Of a stretch of DNA of 64,000 nt, positions 32,485 to 41,371 are shown one piece after another. A program made the translations under genes and the position numbers. Origin of the DNA: Hyphomicrobiales bacterium (lineage in GTDB: Bacteria; Pseudomonadota; Alphaproteobacteria; Rhizobiales; Rhizobiaceae); assembly GCA_900466005.1 (NCBI GenBank), contig UEGQ01000004.1, positions 1 to 64,000 of the forward strand. Reading direction: 5' to 3'. The first letter of the stretch is position 1; each line of letters starts with the position of its first letter. A model generated the notes under the pieces. That model was given only the letters and a program-made list of their open reading frames with translations, searched no databases and was not told the DNA's origin.

Positions 32485-33384
32485 ATGGCCGAAAGGCTGA
32501 CCATCGTACAGGTGTCCGACACGCACCTGTCTCGCACGCACGCGTGGTTTACGGGCAACTGGCCCGTATTCCTCGACGAGATGCATGTCCTGTCGCCGGA
32601 CTTCGTCGTCAATTCGGGCGACCTGTCCTTCAATGGCCCCGATCAGGCGGACGACCTGGCCTATGCAGCCGCCTGTCACGACCAGTTGCCCTGCCGCTGG
32701 CAGGCGGTTGCTGGTAATCATGATGTCGGGGAGGCTCAGGTCGCATCACGCCTGAACCAGCATGTCAATGATGTGCGGCTCGCAGCCTGGCGTGACCACG
32801 TCGGCCCGTCATGGTGGTCGGTGGATCTCGGGGAAGGGGTACTGCGGCTGCGCCTGATCGGTCTCGACACGGCCCTGATGGGGAGCGGCCACACGGACGA
32901 AGCCGCGCAGACGGCCTTCTTCGAGACGTCACTCAACGAACGGGACGATGCCCCGGTTGTCGTGTTCACCCATATGCCACCTTTCATCGACGATCCGCAC
33001 GAAGAGCGGATAACAACACAGTGCATTCTGCCGGAGCCCCGGCACTGGTTGCTCGACCGCTGCCTTTCGGCGGGGGTGATCGCGATCGCTTCCGGTCATA
33101 TCCACCGTTATACGGTACAGGACTATCGCGGCCTGTCGATCGTGACAGCGCCGGCAACCTCGTTCGTCAATATGCCGAAAGCACCTCCGGCAGACATATC
33201 GCACATGCGCACTGGCTACCTAGCATGGCATTTTGACGCCGATGGCCTTCGCCACCAAATGGTTCGACCGCGGCTCTTCATGACCGTCGATGCCAGCAAC
33301 TGGGCGGAGACGGCTCGCACGACGACCAATCTCCCGCCGCGCCCGCTGAACGCGCCGACAACGGAACGCTTACAGAATTCATGA
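32485..33384 (+). CDS. Metallophosphoesterase, CpdA-like
   Basis: The 299-residue protein has the calcineurin-like motifs: QVSDTHLSRTH (D and H ligands, near residue 11), NSGDLSFNGP, VAGNHDVGE (Asn/His), VVVFTHMPPF and ASGHIHRY. This order is found in class III cyclic nucleotide phosphodiesterases (CpdA) and glycerophosphodiester enzymes such as GpdQ. The gene lies nine bases after the binding-protein gene. With the GDPD before and the alkaline-phosphatase-type enzyme after it, it makes a three-enzyme phosphoester set. Confidence 0.88.
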   Translation: MAERLTIVQVSDTHLSRTHAWFTGNWPVFLDEMHVLSPDFVVNSGDLSFNGPDQADDLAYAAACHDQLPCRWQAVAGNHDVGEAQVASRLNQHVNDVRLAAWRDHVGPSWWSVDLGEGVLRLRLIGLDTALMGSGHTDEAAQTAFFETSLNERDDAPVVVFTHMPPFIDDPHEERITTQCILPEPRHWLLDRCLSAGVIAIASGHIHRYTVQDYRGLSIVTAPATSFVNMPKAPPADISHMRTGYLAWHFDADGLRHQMVRPRLFMTVDASNWAETARTTTNLPPRPLNAPTTERLQNS

Positions 33385-33414
33385 AATTGCCTTCTCAGTA
33401 TAAGGATTCTACGC

Positions 33415-34686
33415 ATGGCGCATCCAATGGTTGTTACGGTAATCTGCGACGGCAACAGGCCCGATTTCATCACCGATGCCACGACACCGGCTATGGCCGC
33501 GCTCAAGCGCGCCGGCACGTGGTTCGCCAATCAGCGCGGCATCTTCCCCTCGGCCACGCGCGCCTCCTCGGCCTCGATCGCGACCGGCAGCCATCCCATT
33601 TCGCACGGCCTTCGTGGAAACTGCATGGGCCTGCCGATTCCCGGAGGCTTTGAATTCCATGACGCCGGCAAGCCGGAATTCTTCGATACCTATCGGCGGC
33701 ACTATGGCCGCATGTTGGCTCGACCGGCGTTGGCTGAACGCGTCGCGGACCTTCAAGGGGCAGTCATGTCCGCAAATGTCTCTCCGGGTGCGGCCTTCTT
33801 TCACGACAGCTATGGTCATGCCCACATGTATCACCGTGAGCTCTGTTACGGACCGGGACGCGTGCCAACGGGCGAAAAAATCGCTTCGCCTTCGGGTGGA
33901 GAGGGCGATGCGATCATGACGCGCAGGTTCATCGAAGCACTCATGGAAAAGCGACCTTCGACAGCCACTCTCTGGCTTTCGGAACCGGACGTATCGATGC
34001 ATGCCGCACCACTCGGCAGCGATGTTCATCTGAAGGCCCTCGCGGGTGCCGACAGGATGGTCGCAGATGTTGCCGAAGCCGTTGACCGACTGCGTGACGA
34101 GGGACACGACGTTCTGCTAATGGTCGGTTCAGATCACGGCCACGAGTCCGTGACGGATGCGATCCCGGTCGAGCGCCGCCTGTTCGAGGCGGGCTTCAAG
34201 AAGGAGCTCGACGGTCCCGAGATCGTCGTGGCGCCGCAGGGTTGCGCGGCCTTTATCCATTTCGGTGGAGATGCCGCTTCCCGGCGTGTCGAGGCGGCCG
34301 AGTGGCTTCGCCAACAGGATTGGGTCGAAGACGTTTTCATGGGCGAGGATCTCGCCCGGCTTGGACAGATCCCCGGTGACGATCTGATCGCGATCGACAT
34401 GGCCAAGGCTGAGGGAGCCAATATCAACCGCGTGCCCGGCCTCTCCGCCATGGCGGTCCGCTTTGACGAAGAGGTCGGAGAAATTCGCCGCCATTGCGGC
34501 ATGCATGGCGGACGGGGTCGATACGAGACGAACCCTGCGCTGTTTGCCGTCGGGCGCGGCTTTGAAGCCGGGCGGGAGATCTTCAGTGAGACGTCAATTA
34601 CCGATATCGCGCCGACGGCTCTCAGCCATCTGGGCCTCGAAGTTAGCGGCCTGGACGGTTCGGCACTCCAGGGGCGGAGTTCCTAA
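33415..34686 (+). CDS. Alkaline-phosphatase-superfamily phosphodiesterase/phosphatase
   Basis: The 423-residue protein belongs to the type I phosphodiesterase/nucleotide pyrophosphatase group. CDGNRPDFITDATTPAM supplies a metal-binding Asp near residue 10, FPSATRASSASIATG the nucleophile (Thr/Ser) and its basic neighbour, LWLSEPDVSMHAAP a middle metal site, and VGSDHGHESV plus GMHGGRGRY the second site. No signal peptide is seen. It is the last gene of the operon, 30 bases after the metallophosphoesterase. It may act on the monoester left by the other two enzymes or on a further diester. Confidence 0.85.
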   Translation: MAHPMVVTVICDGNRPDFITDATTPAMAALKRAGTWFANQRGIFPSATRASSASIATGSHPISHGLRGNCMGLPIPGGFEFHDAGKPEFFDTYRRHYGRMLARPALAERVADLQGAVMSANVSPGAAFFHDSYGHAHMYHRELCYGPGRVPTGEKIASPSGGEGDAIMTRRFIEALMEKRPSTATLWLSEPDVSMHAAPLGSDVHLKALAGADRMVADVAEAVDRLRDEGHDVLLMVGSDHGHESVTDAIPVERRLFEAGFKKELDGPEIVVAPQGCAAFIHFGGDAASRRVEAAEWLRQQDWVEDVFMGEDLARLGQIPGDDLIAIDMAKAEGANINRVPGLSAMAVRFDEEVGEIRRHCGMHGGRGRYETNPALFAVGRGFEAGREIFSETSITDIAPTALSHLGLEVSGLDGSALQGRSS

Positions 34687-34802
34687 ACCAATGCACGGTG
34701 TCTTCGCCATTGCAGGTGCGGTGGGCAGCGCGACGGCGCAAGGCTCCGATAACACACGGCCCTAGAAGCCAGCTTTCGTAGTCCAAAGCCGGAGCGGATA
34801 GC

Positions 34803-35891
34803 CTACCGAATTCGCACTCCGCCCGCGTCGAAGAGGAAACACTTTCCGAGGGCAAGTCCCACTGTCAGCTGGTTGCAGTCCTGTTCAAACCGGAATCCTT
34901 CCTGCTCGACGATGATCCGTTCATCGGCCGAAAGGTCGGCGTAGATGTAGCTCGTGTTGCCGAGATGCTCGGCCACGTCGACATCGATCGTCAGGTCGGC
35001 GTCGCCTTCGCCGGCGGGAAGGAAATGTTCCGGCCGGATACCGAGGCTCACCTCCTCGCCGACGGCAACCTCGTTCGAGCGGACGGGAACGTCGAACCGC
35101 ACGTCGGGCCGGCTTGCAAGCGCAACCGTGACATGGCCCTCACCGACTGCGGCGACGCGGCCTTTCAGGAAGTTCATCCGCGGGGAGCCGATGAAGCCGG
35201 CGACGAAGGTATTGGCGGGGTCATCGTAGAGTTCGAGCGGCGCTCCCACCTGTTCGACGACGCCAGCCCGCAGGACGACGATCTTGTCTGCGAGCGTCAT
35301 CGCTTCCACCTGGTCGTGGGTGACGTAGATGATGGTCGACTTCAGTGCCTTGTGCAGCTTCGCAATCTCGACGCGCATGTGCACGCGGAGTTCCGCGTCG
35401 AGGTTCGAGAGCGGCTCGTCGAAGAGGAAGACGTCCGGATGGCGCACGATCGCGCGACCGATGGCGACGCGCTGGCGCTGGCCGCCGGAAAGTGCCTTCG
35501 GCTTTCTGTCCATCAAGGGGCCGAGCTCGAGGATGCGGGCCGCCTCGTCGACGCGCCGGTCGATCTCCTGCCTTTCCATGCCCGCGAATTTCAGGGCAAA
35601 GCCCATGTTCTCGCGCACCGTCATGTGCGGATAGAGCGCGTAGGACTGGAAGACCATGGCGATGCCGCGTTTCGACGGATCGACGTCGTTCATCACGGTG
35701 CCGCCGATGGTGAGCTCGCCGGAGGTGATGTCTTCGAGCCCGGCGATCATGCGCAGCAATGTCGACTTGCCGCAGCCGGACGGGCCGACGAAGACGACGA
35801 ACTCGCCCGCGCCGATCGTCAGGTCGACGCCCTTGATGATTTCCAGGGCGCCGAAACGCTTGCGTATGTCGGTGAGACGAACATCGGCCAT
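34803..35891 (-). CDS. ugpC: Sugar ABC importer ATPase, UgpC/MalK type
   Basis: The 362-residue protein has Walker A ([13 protein letters not shown] near residue 38), signature ([15 protein letters not shown]), Walker B ([12 protein letters not shown]) and a C-terminal TOBE/MalK regulatory domain from about residue 240. This is the CUT1 class for sugars. It lies 9 bases after the GH2 gene and is the last gene of the operon that begins at the binding-protein gene (41237). The ugpC symbol marks the family; the substrate need not be glycerol phosphate. Confidence 0.88.
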   Translation of the reverse strand: MADVRLTDIRKRFGALEIIKGVDLTIGAGEFVVFVGPSGCGKSTLLRMIAGLEDITSGELTIGGTVMNDVDPSKRGIAMVFQSYALYPHMTVRENMGFALKFAGMERQEIDRRVDEAARILELGPLMDRKPKALSGGQRQRVAIGRAIVRHPDVFLFDEPLSNLDAELRVHMRVEIAKLHKALKSTIIYVTHDQVEAMTLADKIVVLRAGVVEQVGAPLELYDDPANTFVAGFIGSPRMNFLKGRVAAVGEGHVTVALASRPDVRFDVPVRSNEVAVGEEVSLGIRPEHFLPAGEGDADLTIDVDVAEHLGNTSYIYADLSADERIIVEQEGFRFEQDCNQLTVGLALGKCFLFDAGGVRIR

Positions 35892-35900
35892 GGCGGGACC

Positions 35901-38147
35901 TCAGCTGACGGTGAAGGTGACGGATTGAGGTGCGAAGCGGCGGCTCGCGACAACAAGTTCGATGCTGCCCTGCTCGTCGCCGGCCTCCATCCAGAATCCG
36001 GTCGCGCCACCCTTCAACGTATGGTCCGCGGGGCCGATGATACGGCCCGGACCCGAAAGGGCAAGCGAGACCGGCTCCTCGAAATAGGGAAGCAGGTTGC
36101 CACACTGGTCAAGGGCGCGGACGACGACGCGCACCGCATCCTTTTCACCGGCGCGCAGCGCTGTGTCGTCCGCCTTGACCTCCAGGGTCGCGGGAACCGG
36201 ATCGGCAGGCAGAACCAGCGTCTTGACCACCTTCCCGTCGAGATAGCCGGTGATCGTTCCCTCGCGCCAGACGCGGCCCCAGGATCCGAATTCCTCCTGC
36301 GTGACGGTCCGCAGGTCGAAGACGACCGGCGGGTGGGGAAGGTGTGGGTAGTTTTCCCTGTCCGGATAGACGCGCTTTGCCGGCCATTCGCCGAACTTGA
36401 CGTCGACATAGTCGCAATTGGTGAGGATGATCAGCGGCAGCACGCCGCCGATATTGCGTTCGCCGCGGGCCCAGAAGGTGACCGGCTGCAGGACGACGTC
36501 CTTTGCCGGGTCGCCCTGGCTTGCATAGGCATAGGCCGCCAGTTTCGGGATGCGGTACATGTCGAGGACGCCGTGATAGCAGATGCGGTCGCCCGAGCCG
36601 AAATCCTTGTGGGTGTTGTAGTCGAACATGCACCAGCCGGTGGACCCGGAGATGTTGCCGTCACCCGCGGCTGCGTTGAGTACCAGCAGATGGCGCGTCA
36701 CGTGCTCGGCCTGGCGTTGCTCCTGATCGAAGCGCTTGGTCGGGTACATGTGGCCGTTATATTCGGTGATCATGTAGGGGATCGGACGGGTGATGCCGGT
36801 CGTCTCCACCCTGTCCCGCAGAACGACCCGCCCGCGGTTGTTGCCGGGTAGCTCCTCGTTGCCGAGGATGAAGTCGTTCATCGTGTAGACGTCTTCGAGC
36901 AGCTCCGAATTGGTGATGAAGCGCACGCCGCCGGTCTGGCGCGTCGGGTCGAGTTCGCGGGCGAGCCGGTTCGTTTCGGCGTAGAAATCGTGATTGTCCT
37001 GGCTCTCGTTGATGCGAACGCCCCAGATGATGATCGAGGGATGGTTCCAGTCGCGCTCGATCATGCGGCGGACATTCTCGATCGACTCCTGCTGCCAGGC
37101 CTTGCCGCCGATATGCTGCCAACCGGGGATTTCCTCGAAGACGAGGAGGCCGATCTCGTCACAGCGATCGAGGAACCACTTCGACTGGGGATAGTGCGAG
37201 GTGCGCACGATGTTGCAGGCAAGCTCGTGTTTCAGGATGTCGGCATCCTTCTCCTGGGCGCGCCGGCCCATGGCATAGCCCGTGTGCGGCCAGGATTGAT
37301 GGCGGTTGAGCCCGCGCAGCTTCAGCGGCTTGTCGTTCAGCAGGAAGCCGTCCGGCGTGAAGCGGGCGGTACGGAAGCCGAAGCGCTGTGCGAACGTGTC
37401 CTTGCCGTGCTCTGTCTCGAGCGACAGGGAGAGCGTGTAGAGCGTCGGATTGTCGATGTCCCAGAGCGCGATGCCGGCGAGATCGGAGAAGGTGAGGAGC
37501 GCTTCTTTGCCGTCCAGTGCAACAGACGCAGACGCGATCTCGGTTCCGCTCCTGTCGGCGATGGTCGCGGCAATGGCGCCGGAGAAGGACCGATCTTCCG
37601 GATTGGCGAGGAAGACGCGCGCGGTGACGCTCTTCTTGTCCGCGAGCGCATCCGGCGTCTCGATCTTGACGTTCCCGATCGCGACGGGGCTTGCGACCTT
37701 CAGCCAGACGTCGCGATAGATGCCGGCATAGCAGAGATAGTCGATCTGGCCGCCGAAGGGCGGGATTTCCGGGTTCTCCGAACCATCGACCTTGACGGTG
37801 ATGAGGTTGTCACCCTGCACGAGGTGGGAGGTGAGCCGTGCCTCGAAGGGTGTGTAGCCGTCCTTGTGGGCGACGATCTCGCGCCCGTTCAGGTAGACCA
37901 CGCTGTCGGCCATGGCGGCATCGAAGACCAGGGAGACCTCACGGCCCTCGAATTCCGGCCGCCAGGCGAGGACCTTCTGGTAGGTGAACGGCTTCTGGTA
38001 TTCGGTTTCGTCGAAGTAGTTGTAGGGGAGTTCGACGGCGCTGTGCGGCAGGCGGACGGTCTCGCCCTCCTGCAGGGCGGAGACGCGCGCCGGCTCGAAG
38101 CCATGGCGAAAGAGCCAGTTGCCGTTGAAGTTCTCGATGATGCGCAT
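35901..38147 (-). CDS. Glycoside hydrolase family 2 enzyme
   Basis: The 748-residue protein has the GH2 layout: an N-terminal sugar-binding jelly roll (1-165), an immunoglobulin-like domain, the TIM barrel from about residue 270 and C-terminal beta domains. GFLLNDKPLKLRGLNRHQSW starts the barrel. The acid/base Glu lies in IIWGVRINESQDNHDFY, and the nucleophile Glu in PYMITEYNGHMYPT. Beta-galactosidase or beta-glucuronidase chemistry is likely. No signal peptide is present, so it cleaves an imported oligosaccharide in the cytoplasm. It sits inside the sugar ABC operon. Confidence 0.88.
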   Translation of the reverse strand: MRIIENFNGNWLFRHGFEPARVSALQEGETVRLPHSAVELPYNYFDETEYQKPFTYQKVLAWRPEFEGREVSLVFDAAMADSVVYLNGREIVAHKDGYTPFEARLTSHLVQGDNLITVKVDGSENPEIPPFGGQIDYLCYAGIYRDVWLKVASPVAIGNVKIETPDALADKKSVTARVFLANPEDRSFSGAIAATIADRSGTEIASASVALDGKEALLTFSDLAGIALWDIDNPTLYTLSLSLETEHGKDTFAQRFGFRTARFTPDGFLLNDKPLKLRGLNRHQSWPHTGYAMGRRAQEKDADILKHELACNIVRTSHYPQSKWFLDRCDEIGLLVFEEIPGWQHIGGKAWQQESIENVRRMIERDWNHPSIIIWGVRINESQDNHDFYAETNRLARELDPTRQTGGVRFITNSELLEDVYTMNDFILGNEELPGNNRGRVVLRDRVETTGITRPIPYMITEYNGHMYPTKRFDQEQRQAEHVTRHLLVLNAAAGDGNISGSTGWCMFDYNTHKDFGSGDRICYHGVLDMYRIPKLAAYAYASQGDPAKDVVLQPVTFWARGERNIGGVLPLIILTNCDYVDVKFGEWPAKRVYPDRENYPHLPHPPVVFDLRTVTQEEFGSWGRVWREGTITGYLDGKVVKTLVLPADPVPATLEVKADDTALRAGEKDAVRVVVRALDQCGNLLPYFEEPVSLALSGPGRIIGPADHTLKGGATGFWMEAGDEQGSIELVVASRRFAPQSVTFTVS

Positions 38148-38159
38148 GAACCGATATTC

Positions 38160-38975
38160 CTATTTCACTGAGCCCAGCATGCCCTGCACGAACTGGCGCT
38201 GCATGAGGAAGAAGATGATCAGGGTGGGAAGGGTGGCGAGGATCGTACCGATCATGACTACGCCGTAGTCGGGGTAATAGGCGGAGGCGAGCGAGGAGAC
38301 GACGAGGGTGATTGTCTTGGTTTCGTTCGACTGCAGCACGATCAGCGGCCAGAGATAGCTGTTCCAGTTGGTCATGAAGACGATGACGAGGGCGGCGGCA
38401 TAGGTGGAGCGCATCACCGGCACGTAGATGTAGAGGAAGATCTGCCATTCCTTGAGGCCGTCCACTTTCGCGGCGTCGCGCAGTTCCGTCGGGAAGGCCT
38501 TGGTCGACTGACGGAAGTAGAAGATGATGAAGGCCGAGGCGACGGTCGGCAGTACGATCGCGATATGCGTGTTGATGAGGCCGGTCTTCGCCATCATCAT
38601 GAAGAGTGGGATCATCAGCGCCGCAAAGGGTACCATCAGCGTCAGGAGCACGAGCGAATAGATCCGGTCACGCGCCTTCGACTTGAACATCTCGAAACCG
38701 TAACCGGCCATCGACGAGACGATGATGGTCAAAAGCGTGGCGAGGACGGCTACCTTGGTCGAATTCCAGAAGACGAGCGGCACGTCGACGAGCGTGAAGA
38801 AGTTGGTGACGTTGGTCGCGAATGCGCCACCGAGACTCGTCTTGCCGCCGATGATGTCGATCGACGTGTTGGTCGCGCTGATCATCATCCAGAAGAACGG
38901 GAAAAGCGAGAGAAAGGCGGCGACGCCGAGAAAGGCGTATTGCAGCGTGGCTGCACCAAGGCGCGAGACGTTCAT
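38160..38975 (-). CDS. Sugar ABC permease, UgpE/MalG type
   Basis: The 271-residue protein has six membrane helices and the EAA loop in the region ELRDAAKVDGLKEWQIFLYI. LSLFPFFWMMISATNTS and MVPFAALMIPLFMMMAKTGL are typical of the second CUT1 permease, and it ends MQRQFVQGMLGSVK, the standard C-terminus. I placed the start at the ATG at 38975, which overlaps the upstream permease by four bases. Confidence 0.9.
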   Translation of the reverse strand: MNVSRLGAATLQYAFLGVAAFLSLFPFFWMMISATNTSIDIIGGKTSLGGAFATNVTNFFTLVDVPLVFWNSTKVAVLATLLTIIVSSMAGYGFEMFKSKARDRIYSLVLLTLMVPFAALMIPLFMMMAKTGLINTHIAIVLPTVASAFIIFYFRQSTKAFPTELRDAAKVDGLKEWQIFLYIYVPVMRSTYAAALVIVFMTNWNSYLWPLIVLQSNETKTITLVVSSLASAYYPDYGVVMIGTILATLPTLIIFFLMQRQFVQGMLGSVK

Positions 38976-39868
38976 GAACGATCCCTCGCGGCATAGAATT
39001 GCAGGAAGGAGAAAAGCGCCACCATGATGACGATGACATAGGAGATCGTCGCCGCGTAGCCGAAGCTCGGCATGAAGCGGAAGGTGAGATTGTAGATGTA
39101 GAGCGAGAGCGTCAGCGTCGCGTTCGCGGGACTGCCGCGGCCCTCGGTCAGGTTGTAGACCTCGTCGAAGAGCTGGATTGTGCCGATCGTCGAGATGATC
39201 GTCGTGAAGAGGATCACCGGCTTCAGCATCGGCACGGTGATGTAGAGGAAGCGCGCCCATGCCGGCACGCCGTCGATCCGCGCGGCCTCGTAGATCGACC
39301 TGTCGATGTTCTGGAGGGCCGCGAGATAGAAGATCATGTTGTAGCCCGTCCAGCGCCATGTGATGGCCAGAATGACGAGCACCTTTGCCCAGAAGGGCTC
39401 TGTCAGCCAGCCGATCGGCGCGTCGGCCAGGTGAAGTGCCATCAGCGCCTGGTTCACCACCCCGTCGACGGAAAACATGCTCTTGAACAGAACGGAATAG
39501 GCAACCAGCGAGGCGACGCAGGGCAGGAAGATCGCGGTGCGGAAGAAGCCGATGAATTTCAGCCGGTCGTTGTTGAGCACGGCGGCGAGCAGCAGCGCAA
39601 GCACGATCATGATCGGCACCTGCACCACGAAGAAGGTGATCGTATTGGTGAGCGCCTGGAGGAAGACGGGGTCGCTCGAAAGGCGTACCACGTTTCCGAA
39701 ACCGGCAAACTTCATCATCATGCCCTTGCCGGAGAAGAAGGACAGATAAAGCGAGCGCAGGATCGGATAGACGAGGAAAATCGAGATGAGCAGGATCGAC
39801 GGGGCGATGAACAGCCAGCCGTTCAGATCGTGATAGCGTTTCAATCCGCCTGCTTTTCCGGCAGCCAT
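38972..39868 (-). CDS. Sugar ABC permease, UgpA/MalF type
   Basis: The 298-residue protein has the first-permease features of CUT1 importers: IAPSILLISIFLVYPILRSL, a helix set with VAYSVLFKSMFSVDGVVNQAL, and the EAA loop YEAARIDGVPAWARFLYITV. The gene is separated from the binding-protein gene by 100 bases that hold a stable hairpin, and it overlaps the second permease by four bases. Confidence 0.9.
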   Translation of the reverse strand: MAAGKAGGLKRYHDLNGWLFIAPSILLISIFLVYPILRSLYLSFFSGKGMMMKFAGFGNVVRLSSDPVFLQALTNTITFFVVQVPIMIVLALLLAAVLNNDRLKFIGFFRTAIFLPCVASLVAYSVLFKSMFSVDGVVNQALMALHLADAPIGWLTEPFWAKVLVILAITWRWTGYNMIFYLAALQNIDRSIYEAARIDGVPAWARFLYITVPMLKPVILFTTIISTIGTIQLFDEVYNLTEGRGSPANATLTLSLYIYNLTFRFMPSFGYAATISYVIVIMVALFSFLQFYAARDRS

Positions 39869-39897
39869 GGGAATACCTTCATCGCCAAAGACAAGGG

Positions 39898-39932
39898 CCG
39901 GAACATCCCTTCACGAGGAAAGGACGTTCCGG
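39898..39932 (-). terminator. Stem-loop between binding-protein and permease genes
   Basis: CCGGAAC (39898-39904) pairs with GTTCCGG (39926-39932), with TCC/GGA continuing the stem after one mismatch. Such stem-loops after a binding-protein gene keep its mRNA more abundant than the permease part. A second short GC stem, GGGCGG/CCGCCC, follows around 39940-39957. No T run. Confidence 0.5.
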
Positions 39933-39968
39933 AAGGTCGGGCGGTGTCCGCCGCCCACCGGGGAGGAA

Positions 39969-41237
39969 CTACTGGATCTGGCCCTCTGCCTGGCTCTGGA
40001 TGGCCTTCAGGATTTCGTCCACATTGGCGCCCTTGGCGAGATCGGGAAGATGGGCGGTCACGGCCGTGTCCACCTCGTTGGTGAAAATGCCGTAGTTGAC
40101 GGAGGGAACCTTTGCCAGCCAGTCGGAGAAGCTCTGCCAAACCTTCTCTCCGCCGAAGAAGCCATCGGCCTCGCCATAGGCCGGACCCGTGCGGGCGGCA
40201 AGGAGCGATCCGACGGCGCCGCGCTCGGTCAGGATCTTCTGGTAAAAGTCGATGTCCTTGGCATAGATTTCGTTGAGGAAGTCGATCGCTTCGTCCTTCT
40301 CGGCCGAGCTGTCGATGACATACCAACTGGAGCCGCCGAGGTTGGAGGCATTCGAGGCGCCCTCGACGTTGAGCTTCGGAATGGGAGCAATGCCCCACTT
40401 GCCGGCCTGGTCGGCCTGCGCCTTGACCGTGCCGGTGATCCAGACGCCGGTGGTGACGGTTGCGACATCGCCGGAGGTGAAGGTCGAGACCCATTCCGTC
40501 CAGCCGGCGGCGGGCTTGTGGAGATTGGCCTGAAGGATCTTCTGCTCGGTTTCGAGCGCGGCCTTCAGCGCTGCGTTGCCTTCGATTGCAAGATTGCCGT
40601 CCTTGTCGAAATACCAGCTGCCGGCCGACTGCATGAGGATGCGCACGAAACCGGCGTCATTGACGTCGAGGCCGAGCATCTTCTTGCCGGTCTTTGCCTC
40701 GACAGCCTTTCCGATCTCGATGAAGCGGTCCCAGGTGAGATCCTGCATGTCCTCCGGCTTGAAGCCGGCCTGTTCGAGATAGTCCTTGCGATAGTAGAGA
40801 CCGGTGACCCCGGAATCAAAGGGGACGCCGTAGACCGCGCCGTCGAGCGTCATCAGTTCGACCTTGTAGGGCGCAAAGCCCGCATAGTCGATTTTGTCGG
40901 AAAGGGCGGCAAAGGCGCCGGGGAAGGATTGCAGATATTTCTGCGCGCCGTAATCCTCGATCAGCACGATGTCCGGCAGGGCGTCGGTGGTGCCGGAAGA
41001 GAGCGCCGTCTGGAGCTTCTGCTCCACGTCTGCCTTGGCGAAGTCGACGACGTTGAAAGTGGTCTCGGGGTGTTTTGCGGTGTAGCGCGCGCCGGCTTCC
41101 TTCATGATCGCGACGTTGAAGTTCGGGTCCCAGCACCAGATGGTGATTTCGCCGGCGAAGGCCGCGGTGGATGCCAGAAGGCTCGCGCCGGCGAGCGCGC
41201 CGGCCGCAAAGCGAGACAGAATCGTCCTGTTGTCCAT
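39969..41237 (-). CDS. Sugar ABC solute-binding protein (family 1)
   Basis: The 422-residue protein begins with a signal peptide (FAAGALAGASLLASTAAFAG, cleavage after FAG/AFA) and has the CUT1 binding-protein pattern: EITIWCWDPNF, GVPFDSGVTGLYYRKDYLEQ and KLNVEGASNASNLGGSSWYV. It starts at the ATG at 41237. It is the first gene of the sugar operon (binding protein, two permeases, GH2, ATPase). The 19-bp putative LacI operator lies 88 bases upstream. Confidence 0.9.
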   Translation of the reverse strand: MDNRTILSRFAAGALAGASLLASTAAFAGEITIWCWDPNFNVAIMKEAGARYTAKHPETTFNVVDFAKADVEQKLQTALSSGTTDALPDIVLIEDYGAQKYLQSFPGAFAALSDKIDYAGFAPYKVELMTLDGAVYGVPFDSGVTGLYYRKDYLEQAGFKPEDMQDLTWDRFIEIGKAVEAKTGKKMLGLDVNDAGFVRILMQSAGSWYFDKDGNLAIEGNAALKAALETEQKILQANLHKPAAGWTEWVSTFTSGDVATVTTGVWITGTVKAQADQAGKWGIAPIPKLNVEGASNASNLGGSSWYVIDSSAEKDEAIDFLNEIYAKDIDFYQKILTERGAVGSLLAARTGPAYGEADGFFGGEKVWQSFSDWLAKVPSVNYGIFTNEVDTAVTAHLPDLAKGANVDEILKAIQSQAEGQIQ

Positions 41238-41324
41238 TGTTTCCTCCCAAGAAACGCTTGCGGCAGGTTCCCTCTCTGCCGTCAACGCAAGATTTACCGA
41301 AATCGGAGGGCTGCGCAAGGAAAA

Positions 41325-41343
41325 TTTAGTAAATATTTATCGC
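41325..41343. promoter_or_regulatory. LacI-type operator before the sugar operon
   Basis: TTTAGTAAATATTTATCGC here is identical to the sequence at 42474-42492. Its core TAAATATTTA is a perfect palindrome. It is upstream of the binding-protein gene and just past the end of the LacI gene. Confidence 0.7.
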
Positions 41344-41371
41344 GACCGCAAATGGCGCAAATCGCCCGGAT

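Noticed and set aside
34965-38171. Long rightward open frames (393 and 628 codons) opposite the UgpC and GH2 genes
   Set aside because: They are antisense to genes with complete conserved domains and have no motif of their own; high-GC DNA gives such frames.
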